Shown: positions 44,711-57,031 of the stretch, one piece after another
Numbering within the stretch: the stretch's first letter is position 1
How the letters are laid out: each line of letters begins with the position of its first letter
NCBI RefSeq assembly: GCF_043641665.1
Contig: NC_092199.1
Span: 16,796,649 to 16,860,648 of the forward strand
DNA: 64,000 nucleotides
Source of the DNA: Enoplosus armatus
Lineage: Eukaryota > Chordata > Actinopteri > Centrarchiformes > Enoplosidae
Reading direction: 5' to 3'
The notes under the pieces: model-generated
Told to the model about the DNA's origin: nothing
Database searches by the model: none
The model's input: only the letters and a program-made list of their open reading frames with translations
Program-made: the position numbers and the translations under genes

Positions 44711-45890
44711 CTGCCACGTGTGCACTGTGCGTTGTTGTTTTTTTTTCACATGAAAAGATTGATGCAGATTCACTGCGTGTACAGAAACACAGTACATGTG
44801 CGCCGCTGGTATTTGCAGGCGGAAAAGGCAGCCGATATGAAGCAATTTTGAGGTACTTGTATTTCACTTCAGTGCTTCTATTTTCCTTCATGGAAGCAAA
44901 GAAAGCCCACGAGGACTTGGATCCTATGAGGCCTTATGAAAGACGCCAGAACGTCACATGAAAGATCCAAACTCAAACATCCAGGCTGATGTACAATCGG
45001 GCCTGAGTGGAATCCCATTTCGTCAGTCACGTGATCCATGAGGTGAGTGACAGAACACTTACATTTCCTCTCTGAAACTGTGCGCAAACCTCACGAATCC
45101 AGATGGATGCTTTTCGAAGTAAAGTACTTGAATTCATCGGCATTTGCATTTCAGCAACAGCTGAATCTCACAATAAAGTCCTAATTATTACGAACTTCAT
45201 TTACTCTATACCTCCGCTCCACAACCCTTCAGAGGCAAATACTGCGCTTTTTACTGCACCACACTTATCGGACGGCCATAGTACTTGACGCGCATTGTTA
45301 AAAGTTAAGCTGCCCGGCAATATGTACTCAGAATCATCTTTATTCCCGTGTTTGGTTGGTTTGTGCAGGGACAGCACACACGTGCAAGATAGTGATCCAG
45401 GCGTGCGTTAATGCGGCGCTGTCGCACGTGAATGTAAAACAACCCCAACCAGCTGCAACGTTACAGGTTACACGTCAACACGGCAGTGATAGTGAATCAT
45501 GTACATTCTGCTGATCATGCTTGACGTATAAAAATGGTTTGAATGCGGGACCTTTATTTCTAATGGAGTCACCAGTGTCAACGTCTTTCTCTGCACGTCC
45601 TCTAGGTGGCAGCAACACACAATTATCGACGACACTTTGCAGCCTTTCTCAGACCCCCCCCCCCCCCCCCTTTCACAGCCAGTTATCTGTGGGGGAGCAG
45701 CGTGTCCCAGTGTTTGCCCCCTTTTGAATCACTCACTCTAACTCTCCTAAATTGTCGACTATGAAACAACCGACGAACAGACTTCGAGTGATGAATCTTG
45801 ACCCGTTTTCTTCTGAACTGTGACGCACCGTTCATTGGCTCTTGGGGGCACTTTCCCCTCTATTGTTACTAATAATTGCAGGTGCATTGC

Positions 45891-45919
<29 letters not shown>
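45891..45919. repeat. (AAT)n microsatellite
   Basis: About ten AAT units, running into a poly-A stretch. Confidence 0.9.
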
Positions 45920-45927
<8 letters not shown>

Positions 45928-46224
45928 GAATGCTGTTTACCAAAGGCCTTCCTCAGGCGGCGGTGATGTTGTGTACACAGACGCAACACGTCCAATTACA
46001 CGTCACTGAGGGTTTATAGCTGGAGGACTCAGCGTCCTGCAGGGATTACCCTGCAGGGATCAATGCCGCTCCAATCAGCCCGGGACGTCAACGCATATTC
46101 TACTGGGTGATTGCTCGATAGGTCAAAAACAAAACAAAACAAAAACATTTGGCAGGTTCGTGTTACATTCGCTCGGCAACTAAATGTCACAGGGCTCCCC
46201 AACAAAAATGCAAATGAGTTGATT

Positions 46225-46226
<2 letters not shown>

Positions 46227-46261
<35 letters not shown>
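46227..46261. repeat. (GT)17 microsatellite
   Basis: Uninterrupted GT tract. Confidence 0.95.
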
Positions 46262-47552
46262 GGTGTCAAGTCCAGCTGGTATGCGTGAGCCTGTCCTCCA
46301 GGTCACTCTCCTCGGGGGGAGTTCCACATCTTTTGTACGGCGGACAGGAATGTGCCCCTCTCCAACGCCCGCATGAATAAATGCAGCGCTGCGAGGTTTC
46401 CACATGTCAAACGGGGACGGGGAGTCCTCCTCCTGCAGCACTCAGCTGGACCCTCCAAATTGGCGCTTCTGATCGGGCGCAATTTACATGTGTCACGCGG
46501 CAGCGCGTGGGTTTCACCGCAGTGCAGCGGCAGGCGGCCCCGCATTATGAATACATTGTCTGGCTGCGAGTAGGTGAGGATGACCTGAGCCTGACTGCTC
46601 CTCTCAGTCATCGGCCCGAGCGATATGTTGACAAGCCCCCCCCCACCCCAACGCGGCGAGGATGACTGCCCTCGAGCGATATTCGGAGTGACGCATCCAG
46701 AGCGCGCGGCGTGACTTATATATGAGAATCATCTCACGGGGACGCCTGCCGCTCAGGAAGTGGTCTTTCCATGAGCGGGGGGGGGGGGCGATCGCACTTA
46801 TCAGTTTTTCTTTTTTAAAGCTGGAGTTATTGACACTAACCTGACTTATGGAGGTTATGCAGAGGCCGTGGTAATGATTCCCTAAGCTTTCACGTACAAC
46901 ACCAGAGGGAGGGGAGGGGGGGGGGGCTCTTCCCTGTAAAATATCGGTTGATAGCGGGCGTTATTGCTCCAATGAGTATTAAGGTAATGCCTGCGCGGGA
47001 GGGGGCCCTCTCTGTCCATCTGTTGTGGCATTCTGCCCTGCGGTGCAACTGTAAAGACAGACATATAGACATGAGAGCAGCACCTCGGCCTGCCCATTTA
47101 TTCTTTTACTACTTACTGGATGCTGCAAAGTTATGACTGGCCACCTCCAACATGATGGAGGTTCATTCCGCACCACATCTACACCCAAAAAGCTCCTACA
47201 AGCATCAGGGCTCACCCAAACCAGCATGAAAAAGTATAAAAAGAAAAAAAGGAAGTACTTTTGGGTATCTGTGTATATTCCTATATTTAAACTTCATCTC
47301 GATGTAATTCAGATTTGAATCGAGCCGCCTCACCCCTTTGTGCTAATCGCAAATGAGAATCCAAGTGAGATTCTCTGTTCCGTAGGCAACTTTTTGTCTT
47401 TCACTACAACAACTTTATAGTAAGTAATAATATGTCACTGCTGTGTCCTGTGTGGCTTGCTCTGTTGCCCTCAGGGAGACAGTCGGCGATGTCGTCCAAC
47501 TTCGGCGGCCGCCGCTTGGACCACGCCCAGTCCGCGAGTAGGAGCGTTGTTT

Positions 47553-47717
47553 GCGGTGAAATGGCGGACTCCGCCAGTGGCAATGAAAACTACAACACGG
47601 AGAGAGACAATTACAGAATGCAGAATACATCGAATGGGTATTGCTGAAAACAATGGCAGCCAGAAACAATATCAGAAATAAGATTTTGATACATAATAAA
47701 TAAGTTTGATTGATTGA
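47553..47717. repeat. Dispersed repeat family A, copy 1
   Basis: Shares TGGGTATTGCTGAAAACAAT and GGCAGCCAGAAACA with the copy at 49371-49527, plus flanking similarity over about 160 bp. Ends in an A/T-rich tail, TAATAAATAAGTTTGATTGA, that looks like the 3' end of a non-LTR retroelement or SINE. No tRNA-like head was identified. Confidence 0.8.
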
Positions 47718-48751
47718 CACCAACACTCACCAGTCATTGTGGCCAGCTGTTACTTTTTGACTGACCTTTTGACTGTTCAGTTCAACCATTGATAAGTTTA
47801 TGGAGTCATTTTACAGTCAAACGTTTTTCGTTTCTTTTTTAGGATGAAAGAGGCATATTTGTCCACTCTGTTATTCTGAAGGGGAAAAAAAGCTCCTTTT
47901 GAAATTGCACACTGAAGTAGAATCATTTAGACAGACCCCAACCTGTCAGCCTGAGCGCACCACACAGGATTAAACGATTCTTTCAAGGTATAATCTTGGC
48001 ATTGCACGACATCTTGAGAAGGGGATTTTTTTTTTTTTTTTGGTCATAGAAGTCTTCCTAATCCTTCAGTCCTCGTTTGGTTTAAAGATTACACATGTTT
48101 AATCTTAAAGGGAAAGTTTGCCTTAATCTCTTGTAAATCCCAGCGTGCACTGCTTCGCACATCCCTTCACTTCGCGGAGCACTTTCTCACAGACACACAA
48201 CAGTCTCCGCAAGAATGAGACTGACCGTAATCCTTCCATTTTCTTGCTTTCGAGCAGCGAAAGCATTATAATGTTTCTCATGACCCTCAAATCAAGAGGG
48301 ACCACAGATATAATTATGTTACCAGCGGATGCCGGAGAGAGAGAAAGATTTAAATCAGTGCAAACTTTGGTGGGGGGGGGGGCAGACCAGCGTTGCAGTT
48401 GGCCAGGCGAAATCCTTTATGTGCAAATGCAACAAAAAGCCAAATTGAAGCATCGAATCCTTGTGCTGAAAATAGATCTGGATTAATTTGATAAGTGCAG
48501 AGTTTATCGTTTCTTTTTCCAGGGCTTCATTTAAGCCATTAGGGGCGGCTCTTTGTTAGAATGTCGGCGCGTCGGCGCCCTTATCGATCACACCGGGCCT
48601 AACTGGAGGCGTTAATAAAGTTCGAGTCCCTCTATTGATTGTCTGCCTGTCAGGAGTCAATGTATCGGGTGGTAACTTATTGTTCAATGTCGGGGCGCTC
48701 AGCTGACGTGTCGGCTTTATTGCATGCCCTTGTAAATAGGTCCTTCTTTCC

Positions 48752-48754
<3 letters not shown>

Positions 48755-48785
<31 letters not shown>
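48755..48785. repeat. (AC)15 microsatellite
   Basis: Uninterrupted AC tract. Confidence 0.95.
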
Positions 48786-48787
<2 letters not shown>

Positions 48788-49291
48788 GAACTTTATGCGC
48801 TATTTCACGATCCATTGCAAGATGATCTGGGACTGTTACTATGGAAAACTGAGGACCCGTTGATACAGCAGTTAATGTGAACATGCACGTGTGAACTCAA
48901 AAGGCTGGATGTGGAATAGCCGAAAGGTAGAAACAAACATTTTTGTGTGAAAAAAAAAAAAACCTCAAGGTCAACTTACGAGCTCTTAAGGGAGCCTTTT
49001 TTTTAATGCACCTTATTGTCTTCATCAGCATGATGGAGTTGGCCCAGTTGTCATGGAGATGGCTAAGTGGTCGTCACGTGACGCGACATTTCTATTGTTT
49101 CCCCTCAGTTTTTTTTTTTTAAACTCTAGAATGGCTCACATAACATTTCCGCGTGTAAAGATGTGTACATGATATACTGTTTGCTTGAAGTTAAACCTGT
49201 TTTATATTAATGACTATTAATAATATTTTCCCATGAAAAGCCCCAAACCAACAATGAACGTATCCCACTAACTAAGTATTGAGTGCGTACC

Positions 49292-49352
49292 CAAAGCTAT
49301 CTCATTCCTCTGTGGAGGAATTGTTGACCAAACTAATTAAAAACTGTTGTCT
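49292..49352. repeat. Local duplicated segment, copy 1
   Basis: Contains TTCCTCTGTGGAGGAATTGT, which is repeated with small changes at 49688-49746, in the same orientation. Confidence 0.65.
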
Positions 49353-49370
49353 GTTTGGAGCACGTCCTGT

Positions 49371-49527
49371 GCGGGAAAGGTGGACTCCGCCAGCGACAAT
49401 GAAGACTACAATATAGAGAGGCAATTACAAAATGCAAAATACATCGAATGGGTATTGCTGAAAACAATGGCAGCCAGAAACAGAATCAGAAATAAGATTT
49501 TGATATATAATAAATACATTTGATTGT
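49371..49527. repeat. Dispersed repeat family A, copy 2
   Basis: Same orientation as the copy at 47553-47717. It has TGGACTCCGCCAGCGACAAT, then the shared core and the tail TAATAAATACATTTGATTG. The similarity is roughly 85-90 percent by eye. Confidence 0.8.
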
Positions 49528-49687
49528 AGCTTTAAAGAACACCGTATGGCCCTTTAATTAATTAACATTACAGGCCTTCAAACCGATACTGGAATTGATC
49601 AAGTGGGTTCAAGCACATGTAAGATACAGTTTTCACCACATGAAGAAAACAGATTAGTAAAGACAATTTATAATGACACCAAAACAC

Positions 49688-49746
49688 ACCCAAGTCTCTG
49701 TCGTTCCTCTGTGGAGGAATCGTCGGCCAAAGACTATCAAAAACAC
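49688..49746. repeat. Local duplicated segment, copy 2
   Basis: Contains TTCCTCTGTGGAGGAATCGT and then GGCCAAAGACTATCAAAAAC, parallel to GACCAAACTAATTAAAAACT in the first copy. Confidence 0.65.
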
Positions 49747-52581
49747 ATCAGATGTGTCGCCAATAAGACAAGATATAGAAATCCTCCATTTCCCCATGAT
49801 GCAAACCAACAGAATGCCCAGGTCTTTCAAACTCTGCACCCCAAGTTTGCAACGCAGGCTTGCTGATATTCCCCAAGCCCAGGCTGAGATAACCGTTCAC
49901 AAACATTTGTTTTCTGCATTCTCTGTCTGCGGTGAAATAGAGTAGGAGGAATGGATGTGTATCTGAAATGAATGCATACTAACGGGGAGCAATGGAGAAT
50001 CACCAAAGCGGCAGCTCGTAAAGCAGAGACGCTCCGAGAAAGAAATTTAACGTGACACACCCCGATTCCAACAAACTTGCAGAGTAATACGGAGGGTGAC
50101 AGTCGGCAGCGTGATATCAGCGTTTATGCACCCCGGCTGAGTTGCTAAGCATATCGAGTTCTGATGAGCCCCCCCCTCTTTGTGCATATCAAATGAGAGC
50201 TGTGGGAATCCAAACGCAAAACAATATTGACACGGTGCAATTAGAGTGGGGGTCATTAGGTCTGCCGCTATTTTAGAGGAAGAGGAGCAAGGAGGAAGGA
50301 GTTGCATCACCGGAATCCTGTGGGGCTGGGAGGTGGAGCGCGCACGCACAGACGAGTAATAAACTTGAACACACACACACACAAACAACTGAGCCCTCCC
50401 CACACGCTCGCACCCTCTCCCTGCCCCTCAGTTAAATTAGAGAGGGGGTGATAATGGGAGGAGGAGGGGGGGTGGCGGCTAATGAAACAGAAGGGGCACC
50501 GAGAGAGCAGGGATTTGTAAAGGCCGCCGTCGCCTGGGTACCTTGACCCTAGCTCAGCTCCTAACCTTCTGGGGCCTCCTCAGGCCGCCCGCCGCATTCT
50601 GACCCAGCGAGGCCCGAGGAGAGGCAGGGGGCTTTTCAGAGGACTTGATTGGATTTTTCTGTGAAAGGAAAGGAAGAAAAAACGCTGGGAAACCGTGCGT
50701 CTAGGCACCGTGCCTCGCAGTGACGAAGAGGCTCGCGCGTGTTCCTCAGCATAGCTATCAACTTCTGCGATGGGGGGGGGGGGGTCATATCTGAGTGGCC
50801 CCTGGGCGGCCTGGAATAGCCTTACATAAGCTGCGTTCACGGATGAAACGCACTTGTGCACACACACACACGCCCGCTCACTGAAATTTAAAGCTGTAGT
50901 GTTCAGTCACATGTTATAGATCTGACTTAATCCCCAGTCACTGTTTTTATCTGCAAAAGATGTTTCCATGACAACTTTGGTTGAAAGTTTTGGTCATTTC
51001 GAGCTTTAGTCTCATCTCCAATGGACACTTGTCAGCACCAACACGCACAAATGTTCATATATAGATGTAAAGTAAAATGATCCTTTCTTTTTAGTTGAAC
51101 TGAAATGTAGGTTTTATTTATGTCTCCCTTACGTTAGTGTTCTGCGGTGATGTCAGTCTTTGGTAATGGCTGTCACAGTCAATACGGTAATTTGACTGAT
51201 GCAGCATCTGTGGTGGCGGGAACCAAATACTTTGCTATATCAATTCCAGGAGCCATGCAGGCACTCTTCAGCCCACTGCTGTGTAGGTTTGAGGTCTGCC
51301 GAGGAGCCATCGGTGGCCCGAGCACGGCCACGCGTTTCCCTGGGATTCCGCGCGCCACACAAACTGCGACGGCCTGGTCCATCGACACAACCTGGACCCA
51401 GAGGTAGAGGCCCTCTGTGCCACAAGGTGTCGCTAACGGCACTCAGGTGGCGCGGAAATGACCTGCGCCAAGAGCGACGTCCGGTGGGAATCCGTGCTAA
51501 TGTTAGCAAGCAAGGCTAACTTAGCTTCCACGTTCCAAATGTTTCATGTTGCAAAGGGACAGGTGGCTTAAATAGTCATAATGCTAGACAGCTAACGCTG
51601 TGTGGGCTTGTTCAAAAAGGGAAAAAAAAAAGAAATGCCTTGTTAGTGTTCATTACATATATTGACTTTTTCTTTAATTTATTTCCAGTCGATTTAGTTC
51701 ATTTTTAAGTTCTAAATGTATATTAAAGAACAGATAAGTCCAAATATATTTTATTTTAATAGTTTCACATATATTTATATTAAAAACATTTATATATATA
51801 TATATTTTTTTTTTTTTTAATTTGCTCTTGATTTTTGCCTTTTCTTTCTTTTCTTTCTGCAGTATATTCTCATATCTTGTGCCTGGTTTCATTATTGTTC
51901 CCTTTCTTGTTCTATGAATTGCTTTTGTGTTTTCGTGTTGCTTAATGAAAGTTGGGGGCCGTGGAAGTTGACTGCACGTCTCGCAGCAGCGCCGGTTCAG
52001 TCCCACTTCGAGTCTATGCCAAAAGGGCAAAGAGGAACAAAGAGACACGTGCACAAAACACACAAAACCACAGGGCCCGTCAATACCACTAAGGCCGCCT
52101 TGTGCGTTGTGGAATGAAACACATAAAACGGGCGTCACCAGGGGAAACATTAAGGCAAAATTGCATCCACAAAACAAGTCCTCACCTAGTGCGCCCCATC
52201 GAAACAGTTCTGTCCACCTGCCACATACAGATTGCCTTGTCATGCAGGATTTACACAGGCCGCTTAACCTACAGATGCTCAGCCGTAGCACAAAGTGCTG
52301 CTTTCAGTCACATCACTTTGCTTTTCCCCACATTCAGACCCTTTGCGCTCTGGTCCGGCGTGAACGGGCCTGCAGGAGGTTCAGTTCAGGGGGTGCGGGG
52401 GGGCAGGGGCACGGATGGAACAGGGGGACGAGAGTGGGAGGATATGGGAGCACGGGGGAAGGCATGCATGGACATAGACGAGGACAGAAGCAGGAATTCT
52501 AATTGTCTGTTAAGAAGACTTTTGTTCTCTTGCACAGGGGCTGACAGCATATTTCTTTTTATGCGCCCGCTAAAAAGCTCC

Positions 52582-52584
<3 letters not shown>

Positions 52585-52618
<34 letters not shown>
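52585..52618. repeat. (GT)17 microsatellite
   Basis: Uninterrupted GT tract. Confidence 0.95.
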
Positions 52619-52619
<1 letters not shown>

Positions 52620-52734
52620 TTTTACATGGCCACTAACAGGTCTCGGATCACTGGCTATGAAAAGAGCGGCTGGTAACCGTTGTGTCTCTGTCGGTGGAAC
52701 TCTGCCCTTCGATTGGCTGGCTGGGGTTGTGCTG

Positions 52735-52755
52735 CCGCCGCCGCCGCCGCCGCCG
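52735..52755. repeat. (CCG)7 microsatellite
   Basis: GC-rich trinucleotide tract. Confidence 0.9.
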
Positions 52756-53292
52756 CTTCAGGCTGGGACGAGTTATTTTGGATTTGTGAATGGAGGCCAT
52801 GTGGGCTGCTGGGTAATCTTTGTGACGGGTTACCGGGACCCAACTGCATAATGGGCCGGAGAACGTGGCCTCTGTTGTGTGCATGTGCTTCCAACTCGCC
52901 AAGCTGTTACTCAGCAGGTTTCTTTGTGGCATGAGGAGATGTTTTCAAAATTCAACATGTTTTCCACACTTTTGAGCGAAAACAAAAAACAAAAATCAGT
53001 TGGTGACATAACAATGACTTTTTAATTCAATTGACCAACCGCTGCTGTTAACCGAAAGTACGAGTTTACACATTTTTATGATCACAGTTGAAAGAAAAAG
53101 GATTTCATGTTTTCCGGCTGGCTTGAACACTGTGCAAAAGAAAGGTTGTAATGCTTCCATTTAATGCCTTTTTAGGCTGATATATATTATATAGCCTCAT
53201 TTAGTGAAGCGGAATAAGAAAGTAAATCACCATGATATTGGTTACAGATAAGATATATTTCATGTTGTTTTCACAGACATTTCTAAGGCATA

Positions 53293-53310
53293 CCCCCCCC
53301 CCCCCCCCCC
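53293..53310. repeat. C18 homopolymer
   Basis: Uninterrupted C run. Confidence 0.9.
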
Positions 53311-54379
53311 GATGGTAAAAACAGATGTCAAAGTCAAACAAAGTCATATTCTGGCCTCAACTCACTTTTGACCAAATGCATAGTTACTGTGTTTTGGCTT
53401 CGCGAGTCATCGTACTTGATGTTACTGTATCTCAGCCCATTACTGTTTGATGGATTTGGGATCGTTATCAGTCCTGATGGAGGCCCGGCTACGGCGGTCA
53501 CCACGTGGACCTTGGTAGAAGCTGTGTTTGGACTCGGGGGACTCGGGGGATCGATGGAGGGCTCTGCTGGCTGGGATCTCCTCTGCTTGGCTGAAATAAT
53601 GGCAAACCACTCTGGTCTCTGTGGGAGTATTAGAGTATGCAGATAATGGCAAGGCTGGCTTTGAGCAGCTTAGATGCGCCTTAAACAGTCAAACCAAAGC
53701 ATGGAGACCAATTTTTTGAAAATGATACAAAACAAACTTTATAACATTGTATATTTAAAAAAAGAAGGTATATTTGATGTCTAAAAAAAAAAAAAAAGCT
53801 TTTATGTATAAGACAATGCTTTGATTCGAATCCCATGCTGTTATTTACTCATTTACTCAACAGGGATGAGGGCAAATATTGGCAGATTTGGGTTTCAGCT
53901 CTACAAACATTTTCTCTGGGGCAAGGCTGCGGGAATAATCTTGGTTGGAGTTGAGTTGTGTGCTCACATATAGCGTTTGTTTTCCACAGTTTTCCCACAA
54001 AATCCAAAGGGAAGTGGCTGAAAGGTGCTCATGGCTCTCCTTAAAGCTCTTCGTTTGCAATTTTAAGGCCACCACTTTATTGCTCGCCACCTTCTCAGCA
54101 CCAAACAGCCGGCAGACGAGGTTAGCAGCTAGCTGGTGAACGCAGTGGAGCATTTGGCTGCTGAAGAGCCCAATAGTGAATATTGGACTATTCGTGGCGG
54201 GCCGTAAACTCCGATGAATGTTGCTCCGTCTGCTGGAGTGCGTAAATAGGCGACTGTTTGCCAACACGCTCGCTATAGCAACCTCATAAGGTGATACTAC
54301 CTCGATGCTGTGTTTGCAGGTGGTTCTGCTGCCCCCAAGTGGCCTAACCTCACCAACCCCCAGGGAAAAAAATCAAAGC

Positions 54380-54575
54380 AGCTTTAAGTCCTCCTCGAGT
54401 CCAAGTCTTAAGTCCACGGCTCTGGTGTTATACATTTTGAAACTGCAATACATTTGGTGAAGAGTGCATTGCTTTACTTTAGGACTCACAACCCCCGAGA
54501 TTTAGGACTTGGGACTTGATTTGGAACTTGACTGCCAAGACTTGAGACCAACTTGCGGCTAATAGCACGAGTTGA
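54380..54575. repeat. ACTTG-rich inverted repeat block
   Basis: CTCGAGTCCAAGTCTTAAGT on the left is answered by GACTTGGGACTTGATTTGGA and CTTGACTGCCAAGACTTGAG on the right, in inverse sense. This GACTTG-type repeat is familiar from fish genomes. Confidence 0.6.
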
Positions 54576-54767
54576 GTTTCATGATATTGTCTTTTTCAAC
54601 CGTTGTCTCTCTTTCCATCTAAGTTGTTACAACAGTAACAGTGGCTCAATAACCGTCCGTCACTGACTGTAAATGGTTCTTCATCAAGACGCGAACAGTC
54701 CCAAAACCAATTAGGCTGCGTGTGTTGGTGTGTCTGCTTATTCTGCAGATAACAAGTGAGCAGTGTC

Positions 54768-54771
<4 letters not shown>

Positions 54772-54798
<27 letters not shown>
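54772..54798. repeat. (TG)13 microsatellite
   Basis: Uninterrupted tract. A shorter (CA)n tract follows at 54895-54911. Confidence 0.9.
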
Positions 54799-56083
54799 CC
54801 ATTAGGTGAGAGCAGCATATGTCGCAGCTCAGTCAGATGGGGTTTGGCCTCAGTGGGAATATACACTCCCTACAGCTGGCATTCACAGGGGAACACACAC
54901 ACACACACACATATGCGCACACACTTGTACTTAACCTCTTTACACGATGGGATTATTTTCACTGTATAATTAGGAACGGTGGGGTGTCGGATGGGATTGG
55001 GGCCCTTCGACAACAACAATAATAATAGTTCAAGGGACGTTCGTGTGTTGCCCTGTGCTTCGCGGATACAGTGCAGATACAGAATAAGCACCTTATTGAT
55101 CGAAGCACATAAAAAAATGTCTCTTCGCTGGCTTAAAGCACTGTTCAACGTAAAAGAGGCTCAAAACTCTTTATGTGTTGCATTTGTTACATTGATTCTA
55201 CTCGATATGCTTTGCAGGCAGGATATAAACCATTCTAGTGTCACGTCTAAAGGCCTGTTGACCCCAACGTTTCAAACTAAATCCTTTCACTCCAGTGAAA
55301 TCACGGCATTCGTGGATTTGACCGCATGCGCATTTCATGTCAACTTCGGGGAACTTTGACCCACAGATTTTGAACCGCGGAACCAAACGCCAACTGCCTT
55401 GACAGCGCCGACCTTTGAGGGAACAGAGAGCCGGAGAGTCCAAAGCGGTTGAAGCTATCGCGGCTCGTTAGCCGTGGTGCACCGTCCACTTTCAATGGTA
55501 CAATGAAAGTCTTTATTGAATGAAGTGATGCACGCCACGTTGTGCTTTCAACATCAGCTACAAGCCGCTGAATGAGAGACACCTCCATAGGGTCCAAATG
55601 TGTCACCACTGCGTGAGTGTGTGTGTGTGTGTGTTCACTCGTGTGTACTTTCGTGCCTCCATACGTGTGTGTCCTATTTAGAGCCAATGAGATGAAGGCC
55701 CCAGGGACCGGCTAAATGAACATGGTCATCAGTCTCTGACTACTTGCTGCTGTCAGGACCAGAGTCGGGGGGCAGGGCGGGGCGGGGGGGTTGATTTGGT
55801 GGATATGGACAAAATCTGGGTTGAAATGTGGACGCGGGGATGACATTGAACTGGCACTATTAAGTATAACACCTAGAGCTGTAATAACATTGCAGCTTAA
55901 GCACAATAAAGCTGATTTAAGAATACCTAGTTGAGAGAAAATTATTTGAGCCAAGGATTTGAGACATCATCTGATGTCCTGACATGAGTGGATTTTCAAA
56001 GAGGTGAGGAGAATCCCTCACTAATTTGATGAGTGATAGGTAAATACATTAGGGGTGTAATCCTGTTTGAGATTAGGGGTCAA

Positions 56084-56120
56084 GGGGGGGGGCGGGGGGG
56101 GGGGGGGGGGGGGGGGGGGG
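56084..56120. repeat. Near-perfect poly-G run, 37 bp
   Basis: A single C interrupts the G run. It is the longest G run of the window and a candidate quadruplex former. Confidence 0.9.
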
Positions 56121-56981
56121 CTAATCTAGTGGTAGGAGACGCAGGAGGGAAAACTTAATCCCCAGTTCAAGCCATGCATGATACATTTTGATTAAACATG
56201 CCCCACTCCCGTGATGTGACACAGGAATATGGGCTAATATACAGCATGCTTTGCATTGTGTTCTGTGCAAAAAAACAACACTGTCAGATGGGAGGCTAAT
56301 GGGTCACTTGGAGCAAACAAGTGAATGATAATGAGCGGGAACAAAAGTCCTATTGTTAGAACAAACGGCCCAAAACGGTAAATCGCTTCATATCCACAAC
56401 AAAGTCCTTTTTATATTGTAATCAAATGAAGGCCTGGAGACAGACAGAGCACGCAATTATTCCAACAAATCCATACGAGCGCTTCTTGAGGATGATTTTT
56501 TTTCTTATTGTAAGCTGCGGAATGAGAAAACTAAACAGGACTTGCGCCAGTGATACATCCATTAGCTGGAAACGGGGGGGGGGCTTAAGATGAGCTTGTA
56601 AATTCCACAAACACAACCGTGTAGACGTGCTCTCATGAGGAGAAATTCCTCTCTCCATGACAGCAGGTTTTTATAAAAAGGTGAAACAGGAAACTGGATG
56701 GGATTACTCCCGTATTGCGATACTTTCTCTCTGTCTTTAATCCCCTTGCAGAGAGTATCCCTGTGCAAACCCGGGATAACAGATTTATCTGGGATAACGT
56801 CCGTGTTGTTACATAGTCTCCCTCCTCTCAGAGGCCACGGGGAGAAATAATCCGTCTCTCGTTACGACGGGGACGTTAAACAATGCTAGCAGATGTGTCT
56901 GGAAGCCCGCGGAAATGAGGGCAGGCTTTCCAGCAGGTAGTCTTAATCTCTTTATTTTCCTGATCTCGCTCTCTCTCCTAT

Positions 56982-56982
<1 letters not shown>

Positions 56983-57029
<47 letters not shown>
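56983..57029. repeat. (CA)23 microsatellite
   Basis: Uninterrupted CA tract. Confidence 0.95.

Positions 57030-57031
<2 letters not shown>

Larger units (their letters stand above)
44711..50400. other. Intergenic region, left part
   Basis: No gene supported. It contains a C17 run (45654-45670), an AAT tract, a (GT)n tract, a (CA)n tract, T/A runs (48028-48041, 48951-48961), and two pairs of dispersed repeats (47553/49371 and 49292/49688). A GC-rich patch at 46400-46760 has no coding signature. Confidence 0.6.
50401..56200. other. Intergenic region, middle part
   Basis: No gene supported. Contents: G/C-rich patch 50400-50900, T/A-rich patch 51780-51830, (GT)17, (CCG)7, C18, a dispersed-repeat zone 54080-54575 and a G-rich run at 56084-56120. 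The longest open frame (52102-52851) runs through simple repeats and is not credible as a gene. Confidence 0.6.

Noticed and set aside
46400..46760. GC-rich patch that might be a CpG-island promoter
   Set aside because: No exon, start codon context or splice donor with coding potential could be tied to it. Left as unassigned intergenic sequence.
52102..52851. 249-codon open frame on the plus strand, the longest outside mprip
   Set aside because: It runs through a (GT)n tract and a (CCG)n tract (giving CVCVCV and PPPP runs), has no recognisable domain, and lacks splice or promoter context.
53824..53836. GATTCGAATCCC resembling a tRNA B box
   Set aside because: No A box at the right distance and no cloverleaf can be formed with the preceding AT-rich sequence.
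56121..56175. TAGTGGTAGGAGAC followed by CCAGTTCAAGCC, resembling A and B boxes of a tRNA-derived SINE
   Set aside because: The A-box match is partial, and no acceptor-stem pairing or downstream SINE body was visible. It could be chance.
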